In this document: piece after piece, positions 48,225-61,000 of the stretch
How positions within the stretch are numbered: position 1 is the first letter of the stretch
How the letters are laid out: each line of letters begins with the position of its first letter
Source: Hydractinia symbiolongicarpus
Taxonomy: Eukaryota > Cnidaria > Hydrozoa > Anthoathecata > Hydractiniidae
Assembly: GCF_029227915.1 (NCBI RefSeq)
Contig: NC_079889.1
Coordinates: 6,388,001-6,452,000, forward strand
Direction of reading: 5' to 3'
DNA length: 64,000 nt
Position numbers and translations under genes: made by a program
Notes under the pieces: generated by a model
The model's database searches: none
What the model was told of the DNA's origin: nothing
Seen by the model: the letters and a program-made list of their open reading frames with translations, nothing else

Positions 48225-50043
48225 CCTATAAAGGCTGTAATATGGCCTTTTGCAGTCCAATAAAGGCCTCACAAGTAAATCACGTGGTTTCACCTGCCTG
48301 CGCAGGTTACCGTTGGACTATTCCTTACAGTCTCAATGCACTACAACGTTCCAATAGGTTTTCCTTGGCGCTGTGGCTTTACAACACTCTTAACTACGTG
48401 CACAGTCCTATAAAGGCCGTAATATGGCCTTTTGCAGTCCAATAAAGGCCGCAGACGTAAATCACGTGGTTCCATCTGCCTGCAAAGGTTACCATTGGAC
48501 TAGTTGTTCCAGTCTCAATGCACTACAACGTTCCAAGAGGTTTTCCTTAGCGCCATGGCCTTACAACACTCTTAACTACGTGCACAGTCCTATAAAGGCC
48601 GTAATATGGCCTTTTGCAGTCTAATAAAGGCTTCACACGTAAATCACGTGGTTTCACCTGCCTGCGCAGCTTACCATTGGACTAGTCGTTCCAGTCTCAA
48701 TGCGCTACAACTTCCCAAGTCATTTTCATTAGCGCCGTCGCCTTAGAACGCTCTTAACTACGTGCACAGTCCTATAAAGGCTGTAATATGGCCTTTTGCA
48801 GTCCAATAAAGGCCTCACAATTAAATCACGTGGTTTCACCTGCCTGCGCAGGTTACCGTTGGACTATTCCTTACAGTCTCAATGCACTACAACGTTCCAA
48901 TAGGTTTTCCTTGGCGCTGTGGCTTTACAACACTCTTAACTACGTGCACAGTCCTATAAAGGCCGTAATATGGCCTTTTGCAGTCCAATAAAGGCCGCAG
49001 ACGTAAATTGCACGGTTTCAGCTGCCTGCGCAGGTTACCATTGGACTAGTTGTTTCAGTCTCAATGCACTACAACGTTCCAAGAGGTTTTCCTTAGCGCC
49101 ATGGCCTTACAACACTCTTAACTACGTGCACAGTCCTATAAAGGCTGTAATATGGCCTTTTGCAGTCTAATTAAGGCCTGACACGTAAATCACGTGGTTC
49201 CATCTGCCTGCGCAGGTTACTATTGTATTATTCCTTCCAGTCTCAATGCACTACAACGTTCCAAGAGGTTTTCCTTAGCGCCATGGCCTTACAACACTCT
49301 TAACTACGTGCACAGTCCTATAGAGGCCGTAATATGGCCTTTTGCAGTCTAATAAAGGCTTCACACGTAAATCGCGTGGTTTCACCTGTCTGCTAAGGTT
49401 ACCATTGGACTATTCCTTCCAGTCTCAATGCGCTACAACGTCCCAAGTCATTTTCATTAGCGACGTCGCCTTAGAACGCTCTTAACTACGTGCACAGTCA
49501 TATAAAGGCTGTAATATGGCCTTTTGCAGTCTAATAAAGGCTTCACAATTATATCACGTGGTTTCACCTGCCTGCGCAGGTTACCATTGGACTATTCCTT
49601 TCAGTCTCAATGCACTACAACGTTCCAAGAGGTTTTTCTTAGCGCTGTGGCCTGACAACACTCTTAACTACGTTCACAGTCCTATACAGGCTGTAATATG
49701 GCCTTTTGCAGTCTAATAAAGGCCTCACACGTAAATCACGTGGTTCCATCTGGCTGCAAAGGTTACCATTGGACTATTCCTTCCAGTCTCTATGCGCTAC
49801 AACGTTCCAAGTGGTTCTCTTTAGCGCTGTGGCCTTAGAACACTTTTAACTACGTGCACAGTGCATTAAAGGCTGTAATATGGCCTTTTGCAGTCTAATA
49901 AAGGCTTCACACGTAAATCAGTGGTTTCACCTGCCTGCGCAGAATACCATTGAACTAGTTGTTTCAGTCTCAATGCGCTACAACGTCCCAAGTCATTTTC
50001 ATTAGCGCCATGGCCTTACAACACTCTTAACTACGTTCACAGT
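48225..50043 (+). repeat. Mixed monomers between duplication and short-monomer region
   Basis: This stretch repeats the order CACAAGTAAATC, CTGCAAAGG, TAGTCGTTCC, CACAATTAAATC, AAATTGCACGG, GGCCTGACACG, TATAGAGG, TATATCACG, AATCACGTGG with GGCTGCAAAGG, and GCAGAATACC. It corresponds to parts of the preceding units nine monomers (1638 bp) away, followed by part of the 12-monomer module. I see no regular HOR here. Confidence 0.65.
49863..50043 (+). repeat. 181-bp monomer with broken E-box
   Basis: A GCAGAATACC-type monomer reads GTAAATCAGTGG at about 49914-49925 where others have GTAAATCACGTGG. The lost base destroys the CACGTG element. No other copy in the window has this deletion, so it is a private recent event. 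Confidence 0.9.
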
Positions 50044-51135
50044 CCTATAAAGGCTGCAATATAGCATTTTGCAGTCTAATAAAGGCCTCACGCGTAGATC
50101 ACGTGGTTCTATATGCCTGCGCAGGTTACCATTGGACTAGTTGTTCCAGTCTCAATGCGCTACAACGTCCCAAGTCATTTTCATTAGCGCCATCGCCTTA
50201 GAACGCTCTTAACTACGTGCACAGTCCTATAAAGGCTGTAATATGGCCTTTTGCAGTCCAATAAAGGCCGCAGACGTAAATCACGTGGTTTCACCTGCCT
50301 GTGCAGGTTACCATTGGACTATTCCTTCCAGTCTCAATGCGCTACAACGTCCCAAGAGGTTTTCCTTGGCGCTGTGGCCTTAGAACACTCTTAACTACGT
50401 GCACAGTCCTATAAAGGCCGTAATATGGCCTTTTGCAGTCCAATAAAGGCTTCACAATTAAATCACGTGGTTTCACCTGCCTGTGCAGGTTACCATTGGA
50501 CTATTCCTTTCAGTCTCAATGCACTACAACGTTCCAAGAGGTTTTCCTTAGCGCTGTGGCCTTACAACACTCTTAACTACGTGCACAGTCCTATAAATGC
50601 CGTAATATGGCCTTTTGCAGTCCAAAAAAGGCCTCACACGTAGATCACGTGGTTCCATCTGCCTGCGCAGGTTACCATTGGACTAGTTGTTCCAGTCTCA
50701 ATGCTCTACAACATCCCAAGTCATTTTCACTAGCGCCGTCGACTTAGAACGCTCTTAACTACGTGCACAGTCCTATAAAGGCTGTAATATGGCCTTTTGC
50801 AGTCTAATAAAGGCCTCACACGTAAATCACGTGGCTCCATCTGCCTGCGCAGGTTACCATTGGACTATTCTTTTCAGTCTCAATGCGCTACAACGTTCCA
50901 AGTGGTTCTCCTTAGCGCTGTGGCTTTAGAACGCTCTTAACTATGTGCACAGTCATATAAAGGTTGTAACATGGCCTTTTGCAGTCTAATAAAGGCCTCA
51001 CACGTAAATCACGTGGTTCCATCTGCCTGTGCAGGTTACCATTGGACTATTCCTTCCAGTCTCAATGCGCTACAACGTCCCAAGTGGTTCTCCTTAGCGC
51101 TGTGGCCTTAGAACACTCTTAACTACGTGCACAGT

Positions 51136-51309
51136 CCATCAAAGGCTGCCTTTTGCAGTCTAATAAAGGTTTCACAAATAAATCACGTGGTTTCAAATGC
51201 CTGCGCATGTTACCGTTGGACTATTCCTTACAGTCTCAATGCACTACAACGTTCCAAGAGGTTTTCCCTGGCGCTGTGGCTTTACAACACTCTTAACTAC
51301 GTGCACAGT
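51136..51309 (+). repeat. 174-bp monomer, copy 1
   Basis: Compared with CCATTAAAGGCTGTAACATGG monomers, this one reads CCATCAAAGGCTGCC, an 8-bp deletion that removes GTAACATG and with it the ATG of the usual open frame and one hairpin loop. It also has GGTTTCACAAATAAATC and CGCATGTTACCG variants. The missing start lets an upstream ATG in GTGCACAGTCC (51127) open the frame. Confidence 0.9.
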
Positions 51310-51855
51310 CCTATAAAGGCCGTAATATGGCCTTTTGCAGTCCAAAAAAGGCCTCACACGTAGATCACGTGGTTCCATCTGCCTGCGCAGGTTACCATTG
51401 GACTAGTTGTTCCAGTCTCAATGCTCTACAACGTCCCAAGTCATTTTCACTAGCGTCGTCGACTTAGAACGCTCTTAACTACGTGCACAGTCCTATAAAG
51501 GCTGTAATATGGCCTTTTGCAGTCTAATAAAGGCCTCACACGTAAATCACGTGGCTCCATCTGCCAGCGCAGGTTACCATTGGACTATTCTTTTCAGTCT
51601 CAATGCGCTACAACGTTCCAAGTGGTTCTCCTTAGCGCTGTGGCTTTAGAACGCTCTTAACTATGTGCACAGTCATATAAAGGTTGTAACATGGCCTTTT
51701 GCAGTCTAATAAAGGCCTCACACGTAAATCACGTGGTTCCATCTGCCTGTGCAGGTTACCATTGGACTATTCCTTCCAGTCTCAATGCGCTACAACGTCC
51801 CAAGTGGTTCTCCTTAGCGCTGTGGCCTTAGAACACTCTTAACTACGTGCACAGT

Positions 51856-52029
51856 CCATCAAAGGCTGCCTTTTGCAGTCTAATAAAGGTTTCACAAATA
51901 AATCACGTGGTTTCAAATGCCTGCGCATGTTACCGTTGGACTATTCCTTACAGTCTCAATGCACTACAACGTTCCAAGAGGTTTTCCCTGGCGCTGTGGC
52001 TTTACAACACTCTTAACTACGTGCACAGT
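51856..52029 (+). repeat. 174-bp monomer, copy 2
   Basis: It carries the same 8-bp deletion and the same linked variants as the monomer at 51136, 720 bp upstream. I see no difference between them on reading. Confidence 0.9.
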
Positions 52030-52757
52030 CCTATAAAGGCCGTAATATGGCCTTTTGCAGTCCAATAAAGGCTTCACAATTAAATCACGTGGTTTCACCT
52101 GCCTGTGCAGGTTACCATTGGACTATTCCTTTCAGTCTCAATGCACTACAACGTTCCAAGAGGTTTTCCTTGGCGCTGTGGCCTTAGAACACTCTTAACT
52201 ACGTGCACAGTCCTATAAATGCCGTAATATGGCCTTTTGCAGTCCAAAAAAGGCCTCACACGTAGATCACGTGGTTCCATCTGCCTGCGCAGGTTACCAT
52301 TGGACTAGTTGTTCCAGTCTCAATGCTCTACAACGTCCCAAGTCATTTTCACTAGCGTCGTCGACTTAGAACGCTCTTAACTACGTGCACAGTCCTATAA
52401 AGGCTGTAATATGGCCTTTTGCAGTCTAATAAAGGCCTCACACGTAAATCACGTGGCTCCATCTGCCAGCGCAGGTTACCATTGGACTATTCTTTTCAGT
52501 CTCAATGCGCTACAACGTTCCAAGTGGTTCTCCTTAGCGCTGTGGCTTTAGAACGCTCTTAACTATGTGCACAGTCATATAAAGGTTGTAACATGGCCTT
52601 TTGCAGTCTAATAAAGGCCTCACACGTAAATCACGTGGTTCCATCTGCCTGTGCAGGTTACCATTGGACTATTCCTTCCAGTCTCAATGCGCTACAACGT
52701 CCCAAGTGGTTCTCCTTAGCGCTGTGGCCTTAGAACACTCTTAACTACGTGCACAGT

Positions 52758-52931
52758 CCATCAAAGGCTGCCTTTTGCAGTCTAATAAATGTTTCACAAA
52801 TAAATCACGTGGTTTCAAATGCCTGCGCATGTTACCGTTGGACTATTCCTTACAGTCTCAATGCACTACAACGTTCCAAGAGGTTTTCCCTGGCGCTGTG
52901 GCTTTACAACACTCTTAACTACGTGCACAGT
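52758..52931 (+). repeat. 174-bp monomer, copy 3
   Basis: It carries the same 8-bp deletion, 902 bp after copy 2, with one difference, TAATAAATGTTTC in place of TAATAAAGGTTTC. Confidence 0.9.
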
Positions 52932-53295
52932 CCTATAAAGGCCGTAATATGGCCTTTTGCAGTCCAATAAAGGCTTCACAATTAAATCACGTGGTTTCAC
53001 CTGCCTGTGCAGGTTACCATTGGACTATTCCTTTCAGTCTCAATGCACTACAACGTTCCAAGAGGTTTTCCTTAGCGCTGTGGCCTGACAACACTCTTAA
53101 CTACGTGCACAGTCCTATAAAGGCCGTAATATGGTCTTTTGCAGTCCAATAAATGCCGCAGACGTAAATCACGCGGATTCAGCTGCCTGCGCAGGTTACC
53201 ATTGTACTAGTCGTTCCAGTCTCAATGCGCTACAACGTCCCAAGTCATTTTCATTAGCGCCATCGCCTTAGAACGCTCTTAACTACGTGCACAGT

Positions 53296-55479
53296 CCTAT
53301 AAAGGCTGTAATATGGCCTTTTGCAGTCTAATAAAGGCCTGACACGTAAATCACGTGGTTCCATCTGCCTGCGCAGGTTACTATTGTACTATTCCTTCCA
53401 GTCTCAATGCACTACAACGTTCCAAGAGGTTTTCCTTAGCGCCATGGCCTTACAACACTCTTAACTACGTGCACAGTCCTATAGAGGCCGTAATATGGCC
53501 TTTTGCAGTCTAATAAAGGCTTCACACGTAAATCACGTGGTTTCACCTGTCTGCTAAGGTTACCATTGGACTATTCCTTCCAGTCTCAATGCGCTACAAC
53601 GTCCCAAGTCATTTTCATTAGCGACGTCGCCTTAGAACGCTCTTAACTACGTGCACAGTCCTATAAAGGCTGTAATATGGCCTTTTGCAGTCTAATAAAA
53701 GCTTCACAATTATATCACGTGGTTTCACCTGCCTGCGCAGGTTACCATTGGACTATTCCTTTCGGTCTCAATGCACTACAACGTTCCAAGAGGTTTTTCT
53801 TAGCGCTGTGGCCTGACAACACTCTTAACTACGTTCACAGTCCTATACAGGCTGTAATATGGCCTTTTGCAGTCTAATAAAGGCCTCACACGTAAATCCC
53901 GTGGTTCCATCTGGCTGCAAAGGTTACCATTGGACTATTCCTTCCAGTTTCAATGCGCTACAACGTTCCAAGTGGTTCTCTTTAGCGCTGTGGCCTTAGA
54001 ACACTTTTAACTACGTGCACAGTGCATTAAAGGCTGTAATATGGCCTTTTGCAGTCTAATAAAGGCTTCACACGTAAATCACGTGGTTTCACCTGCCTGC
54101 GCAGAATACCATTGAACTAGTTGTTTCAGTCTCAATGCGCTACAACGTCCCAAGTCATTTTCATTAGCGCCATGGCCTTACAACACTCTTAACTACGTTC
54201 ACAGTCCTATAAAGGCTGCAATATAGCATTTTGCAGTCTAATAAAGGCCTCACACGTAGATCACGTGGTTCTATCTGCCTGCGCAGGTTACCATTGGACT
54301 AGTTGTTCCAGTCTCAATGCGCTACAACGTCCCAAGTCATTTTCATTAGCGCCGTCGACTTAGAACGCGCTTAACTACGTGCACAGTCCTATAAAGGCTG
54401 TAATATGGCCTTTTGCAGTCTAATAAAGGCCTCACACGTAGATCACGTGGTTCCATCTGCCTGCGCAGGTTACCATTGGACTATTCCTTACAGTCTCAAT
54501 GCACTACAACGTTCCAAGAGGTTTTCCTTGGCGCTGTGGCCTTACAACACTCTTAACTACGTGCACAGTCCTATAAATGCCGTAATATGGCCTTTTGCAG
54601 TCTAATAAAGGCCTCACACGTAAATCACGTGGTTCCATCTGCCTATGCAGGTTACCATTGGACTATTCCTTTCAGTCTCAATGCACTACAACGTTCCAAG
54701 AGGTTTTCCTTAGCGCTGTAGCCTGACAACACTCTTAACTACGTGCACAGTCCTATAAAGGCCGTAATATGGTCTTTTGCAGTCCAATAAAGGCTTCACA
54801 ATTAAATCACGTGGTTTCACCTGCCTGTGCAGGTTACCATTGGACTATTCCTTTCAGTCTCAATGCACTACAACGTTCCAAGAGGTTTTCCTTAGCGCTG
54901 TAGCCTGACAACACTCTTAACTACGTGCACAGTCCTATAAAGGCCGTAATATGGTCTTTTGCAGTCCAATAAATGCCGCAGACGTAAATCACGCGGATTC
55001 AGCTGCCTGCGCAGGTTACCATTGTACTAGTCGTTCCAGTCTCAATGCGCTACAACGTCCCAAGTCATTTTCATTAGCGCCATCGCCTTAGAACGCTCTT
55101 AACTACGTGCACAGTCCTATAAAGGCTGTAATATGGCCTTTCGCAGTCTAATAAAGGCCTCACACGTAGGTCACGTGGTTCCATCTGCCTGCGCAGGTTA
55201 CCATTGGACTAGTTGTTTCAATCTCAATGCGCTACAACGTCCCAAGTCACTTTCATTAGCGCCGTCGACTTAGAACGCGCTTAACTACGTGCACAGTCCT
55301 ATAAAGGCTGTAATATGGCCTTTTGCAGTCTAATAAAGGCCTCACACGTAGATCACGTGGTTCCATCTGCCTGCGCAGGTTACCATTGTACTATTTCTTC
55401 CAGTCTCAATGCGCTACAACGTCCCAAGTCATTTTCCTTAGCGCCATGGCCTTACAACACTCTTAACTGCGTGCACAGT
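53296..55479 (+). repeat. 12-monomer module, altered copy
   Basis: The order follows the module at 8735: GGCCTGACACG, then an inserted TATAGAGG/CTGCTAAGG monomer, AAAAGCTTCAC, AATCCCGTGG, GCAGAATACC, GCAATATAGC, ACGTAGATC with CCTTACAG, CCTATGCAGG, two ATGGTCTTTT monomers, CCTTTCGCAG and a CTATTTCTTCC monomer. The AAAAGCTTCAC monomer has a private TTTCGGTCTC change near 53763. Confidence 0.8.
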
Positions 55480-58027
55480 CCTATAAAGGCCGTAATATGG
55501 CCTTTTGCAGTCTAATAAAGGCTTCACACGTAAATCACGTGGTTTCACCTGCCTGCGCAGGTTACCAATGTACTATTCCTTCAAATGTCAATGCACTACA
55601 ACGTTCCAAGAGGTTTTCCTTGGCGCCGTGGCCTTACAACACTCTTAACTACGTTCACAGTCCTATAAAGGCCGTAATATGGCCTTTTGCAGTCCAATAA
55701 AGGCCGCAGACGTAAATCACGCGGTTTCATCTACCTGCGCAGGTTACCATTGGACTAGTTGTTCCAGTTGCAATGCTCTACAACGTCCCAAGTCATTTTC
55801 ATTAGCGCTGTTGACTTAGAACGCGGTTAACTACGTTCACAGTCCTATAAAGGCTGTAATATGGACTTTTGCAGTCTAATAAACGCCTCACACCTAGATC
55901 ACGTGGTTCCATCTGCCTGCGCACGCTACCATTGGACTATTCCTTCCAGTCTCAATGCGCTACAACGTTCCAAGTGGTTCTCCTTATCGCTGTGGCCTTA
56001 GAACACTCTTAACTACGTGCACAGTCCATTAAAGGCTGTAACATGGCCTTTTGCAGTCTAATAAATGCTTCACACGTAAATCACGTGGTTTCACCTACCT
56101 ACGCAGGTTACCATTGGACTAGTTGTTCCAGTCTCAATGCGTTACAACGTCCCAAGTCATTTTCATTAGCGCTGTGGCCTTAGAACGTTCTTAACTATGT
56201 GCACAGTCCTATAAAGACTGTAATATGGCCTTTTGCAGTCTAATAAAGGCCTCACACGTAGATCACGTGGTTCCATCTGCCTGCGCAGGTTACCATTGTA
56301 CTATTTCTTCCAGTCACAATGGGCTACAACGTCCCAAGTCATTTTTCTTAGCGCCATGGCCTTACAACACTCTTAACTACGTGCACAGTCCTATAAAGGC
56401 CGTAATATGGCCTTTTGCAGTCTAATAAAGGCTTAACACGTAAATCACGTGGTTTCACCTGCCTGCGCAGCTTACCATTGGACTAGTCGTTCCAGTCTCA
56501 ATGCGCTACAACTTCCCAAGTCATTTTCATTAGCGCCGTCGCCTTAGAACACTCTTAACTACGTGCACAGTCCTATAAAGGCTGTAATATGGCCTTTTGC
56601 AGTCCAATAGAGGCCTCACAAGTAAATCACGTGGTTTCACCTGCATGCGCAGGTTACCGTTGGACTATTCCTTACAGTCTCAATGCACTACAACGTTCCA
56701 ATAGGTTTTCCTTGGCGCTGTGGCTTTACAACACTCTTAACTACGTGCACAGTCCTATAAAGGCCGTAATATGGCCTTTTGCAGTCTAATAAAGGCTTCA
56801 CACGTAAATCACGTGGTTTCACCTGCCTGCGCAGGTTACCAATGTACTATTCCTTCAAATGTCAATGCACTACAACGTTCCAAGAGGTTTTCCTTGGCGC
56901 CGTGGCCTTACAACACTCTTAACTACGTTCACAGTCCTATAAAGGCCGTAATATGGCCTTTTGCAGTCCAATAAAGGCCGCAGACGTAAATCACGCGGTT
57001 TCATCTACCTGCGCAGGTTACCATTGGACTAGTTGTTCCAGTTGCAATGCTCTACAACGTCCCAAGTCATTTTCATTAGCGCTGTTGACTTAGAACGCGG
57101 TTAACTACGTTCACAGTCCTATAAAGGCTGTAATATGGACTTTTGCAGTCTAATAAACGCCTCACACCTAGATCACGTGGTTCCATCTGCCTGCGCACGC
57201 TACCATTGGACTATTCCTTCCAGTCTCAATGCGCTACAACGTTCCAAGTGGTTCTCCTTATCGCTGTGGCCTTAGAACACTCTTAACTACGTGCACAGTC
57301 CATTAAAGGCTGTAACATGGCCTTTTGCAGTCTAATAAATGCTTCACACGTAAATCACGTGGTTTCACCTACCTACGCAGGTTACCATTGGACTAGTTGT
57401 TCCAGTCTCAATGCGTTACAACGTCCCAAGTCATTTTCATTAGCGCTGTGGCCTTAGAACGTTCTTAACTATGTGCACAGTCCTATAAAGACTGTAATAT
57501 GGCCTTTTGCAGTCTAATAAAGGCCTCACACGTAGATCACGTGGTTCCATCTGCCTGCGCAGGTTACCATTGTACTATTTCTTCCAGTCACAATGGGCTA
57601 CAACGTCCCAAGTCATTTTTCTTAGCGCCATGGCCTTACAACACTCTTAACTACGTGCACAGTCCTATAAAGGCCGTAATATGGCCTTTTGCAGTCTAAT
57701 AAAGGCTTAACACGTAAATCACGTGGTTTCACCTGCCTGCGCAGCTTACCATTGGACTAGTCGTTCCAGTCTCAATGCGCTACAACTTCCCAAGTCATTT
57801 TCATTAGCGCCGTCGCCTTAGAACACTCTTAACTACGTGCACAGTCCTATAAAGGCTGTAATATGGCCTTTTGCAGTCCAATAGAGGCCTCACAAGTAAA
57901 TCACGTGGTTTCACCTGCATGCGCAGGTTACCGTTGGACTATTCCTTACAGTCTCAATGCACTACAACGTTCCAATAGGTTTTCCTTGGCGCTGTGGCTT
58001 TACAACACTCTTAACTACGTGCACAGT
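55480..58027 (+). repeat. 7-monomer (1274 bp) tandem duplication
   Basis: 55480-56753 and 56754-58027 are adjacent copies. Private variants shared by both include CAGTTGCAATGCTC, AACGCGGTTAAC, AATAAACGCC, CACCTACCTACGCAGG, AGTCATTTTTCTTAG, AGGCTTAACACG and CCAATAGAGGCC. I noticed no difference between them, so this is among the most recent events in the window. An alternative is an assembly duplication. Confidence 0.88.
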
Positions 58028-61000
58028 CCTATAAAGGCCGTAATATGGCCTTTTGCAGTCCAATAAAGGCCGCAGACGTAAATCACGTGGTTCCATCTGC
58101 CTGCAAAGGTTACCATTGGACTAGTTGTTCCAGTCTCAATGCACTGCAACGTTCCAAGAGGTTTTCCTTAGCGCCATGGCCTTACAACACTCTTAACTAC
58201 GTGCACAGTCCTATAAAGGCCGTAATATGGCCTTTTGCAGTCTAATAAAGGCTTCACACGTAAATCACGTGGTTTCACCTGCCTGCGCAGCTTACCATTG
58301 GACTAGTCGTTCCAGTCTCAATGCGCTACAACTTCCCAAGTCATTTTCATTAGCGCCGTCGCCTTAGAACGCTCTTAACTACGTGCACAGTCCTATAAAG
58401 GCTGTAATATGGCCTTTTGCAGTCCAATAAAGGCCTCACAATTAAATCACGTGGTTTCACCTGCCTGCTAAGGTTACCATTGGACTATTCCTTCCAGTCT
58501 CAATGCGCTACAACGTCCCAAGTCATTTTCATTAGCGACGTCGCCTTAGAACGCTCTTAACTACGTGCACAGTCCTATAAAGGCTGTAATATGGCCTTTT
58601 GCAGTCTAATAAAGGCTTCACACGTAAATCACGTGGTTTCACCTGCCTGCGCAGGTTACCAATGTACTATTCCTTCAAATGTCAATGCACTACAACGTTC
58701 CAAGAGGTTTTTCTTAGCACTGTGGCCTGACAACACTCTTAACTACGTTCACAGTCCTATAAAGGCCGTAATATGGCCTTTTGCAGTCCAATAAAGGCCG
58801 CAGACGTAAATCACGCGGTTTCATCCACCTGCGCAGGTTACCATTGGACTAGTTGTTCCAGTTTCAATGCTCTACAACGTCCCAAGTCATTTTCATTAGC
58901 GCTGTTGACTTAGAACGCGCTTAACTACGTTCACAGTCCTATAAAGGCTGTAATATGGACTTTTGCAGTCTAATAAACGCCTCACACCTAGATCACGTGG
59001 TTCCATCTGCCTGCGCACGCTACCATTGGACTATTCCTTCCAGTCTCAATGCGCTACAACGTTCCAAGTGGTTCTCCTTATCGCTGTGGCCTTAGAACAC
59101 TCTTAACTACGTGCACAGTCCATTAAAGGCTGTAACATGGCCTTTTGCAGTCTAATAAATGCTTCACACGTAAATCACGTGGTTTCACCTACCTACGCAG
59201 GTTACCATTGGACTAGTTGTTCCAGTCTCAATGCGTTACAACGTCCCAAGTCATTTTCATTAGCGCTGTGGCCTTAGAACGTTCTTAACTATGTGCACAG
59301 TCCTATAAAGACTGTAATATGGCCTTTTGCAGTCTAATAAAGGCCTCACACGTAGATCACGTGGTTCCATCTGCCTGCGCAGGTTACCATTGTACTATTT
59401 CTTCCAGTCACAATGGGCTACAACGTCCCAAGTCATTTTCCTTAGCGCCATGGCCTTACAACACTCTTAACTACGTGCACAGTCCTATAAAGGCCGTAAT
59501 ATGGCCTTTTGCAGTCTAATAAAGGCTTAACACGTAAATCACGTGGTTTCACCTGCCTGCGCAGCTTACCATTGGACTAGTCGTTCCAGTCTCAATGCGC
59601 TACAACTTCCCAAGTCATTTTCATTAGCGCCGTCGCCTTAGAACGCTCTTAACTACGTGCACAGTCCTATAAAGGCTGTAATATGGCCTTTTGCAGTCCA
59701 ATAAAGGCCTCACAAGTAAATCACGTGGTTTCACCTGCATGCGCAGGTTACCGTTGGACTATTCCTTACAGTCTCAATGCACTACAACGTTCCAATAGGT
59801 TTTCCTTGGCGCTGTGGCTTTACAACACTCTTAACTACGTGCACAGTCCTATAAAGGCCGTAATATGGCCTTTTGCAGTCCAATAAAGGCCGCAGACGTA
59901 AATCACGTGGTTCCATCTGCCTGCAAAGGTTACCATTGGACTAGTTGTTCCAGTCTCAATGCACTGCAACGTTCCAAGAGGTTTTCCTTAGCGCCATGGC
60001 CTTACAACACTCTTAACTACGTGCACAGTCATATAAAGGCCGTAATATGGCCTTTTGCAGTCCAATAAAGGCTTCACACGTAAATCACGTGGTTTCACCT
60101 GCCTGCGCAGCTTACCATTGGACTAGTCGTTCCAGTCTCAATGCGCTACAACTTCCCAAGTCATTTTCATTAGCGCCGTCGCCTTAGAACGCTCTTAACT
60201 ACGTGCACAGTCCTATAAAGGCTGTAATATGGCCTTTTGCAGTCCAATAAAGGCCTCACAATTAAATCACGTGGTTTCACCTGCCTGCTAAGGTTACCAT
60301 TGGACTATTCCTTCCAGTCTCAATGCGCTACAACGTCCCAAGTCATTTTCATTAGCGACGTCGCCTTAGAACGCTCTTAACTACGTGCACAGTCCTATAA
60401 AGGCTGTAATATGGCCTTTTGCAGTCTAATAAAGGCTTCACAATTATATCACGTGGTTTCACATGCCTGCGCAGGTTACCATTGGACTATTCCTTTCAGT
60501 CTCAATGCACTACAACGTTCCAAGAGATTTTCTTAGCGCTGTGGCCTGACAACACTCTTAACTACGTTCACAGTCCTATACAAGCTGTAATATGGCCTTT
60601 TGCAGTCTAATAAAGGCCTCACACGTAAATCACGTGGTTCCATCTGGCTGCAAAGGTTACCATTGGACTATTCCTTCCAGTTTCTATGCGCTACAACGTT
60701 CCAAGTGGTTCTCTTTAGCGCTGTGGCCTTAGAACACTCTTAACTACGTGCACAGTCCTATAGAGGCCGTAATATGGCCTTTTGCAGTCTAATAAAGGCT
60801 TCACACGTAAATCACGTGGTTTCACCTACCTACGCAGGTTACCATTGGACTAGTTGTTCCAGTCTCAATGCGTTACAACGTCCCAAGTCATTTTCATTAG
60901 CGCTGTGGCCTTAGAACGTTCTTAACTATGTGCACAGTCCTATAAAGACTGTAATATGGCCTTTTGCAGTCTAATAAAGGCCTCACACGTAGATCACGTG

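Larger units (their letters stand above)
50044..53295 (+). repeat. Divergent cassette region with short monomers
   Basis: Here a cassette of four monomers repeats. Its tags are TCCAAAAAAGG with ACGTAGATC; GTGGCTCCATC with TATTCTTTTC; GTCATATAAAGGTTGTAAC; and the 174-bp CATCAAAGGCTGCC unit. The cassette starts at 50590, 51310 and 52212. The first two are 720 bp apart; the second interval is 902 bp because one extra monomer (52030-52211) lies between. These monomer variants occur nowhere else in the window, so the cassette was amplified locally from a distinct lineage. Confidence 0.85.

Noticed and set aside
51127-51363. 72-78 codon frames starting from ATGCAC-like positions in the short-monomer region
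   Set aside because: They arise from the 8-bp deletion that removes the usual ATG and stop. The rest is the same repeat translation.
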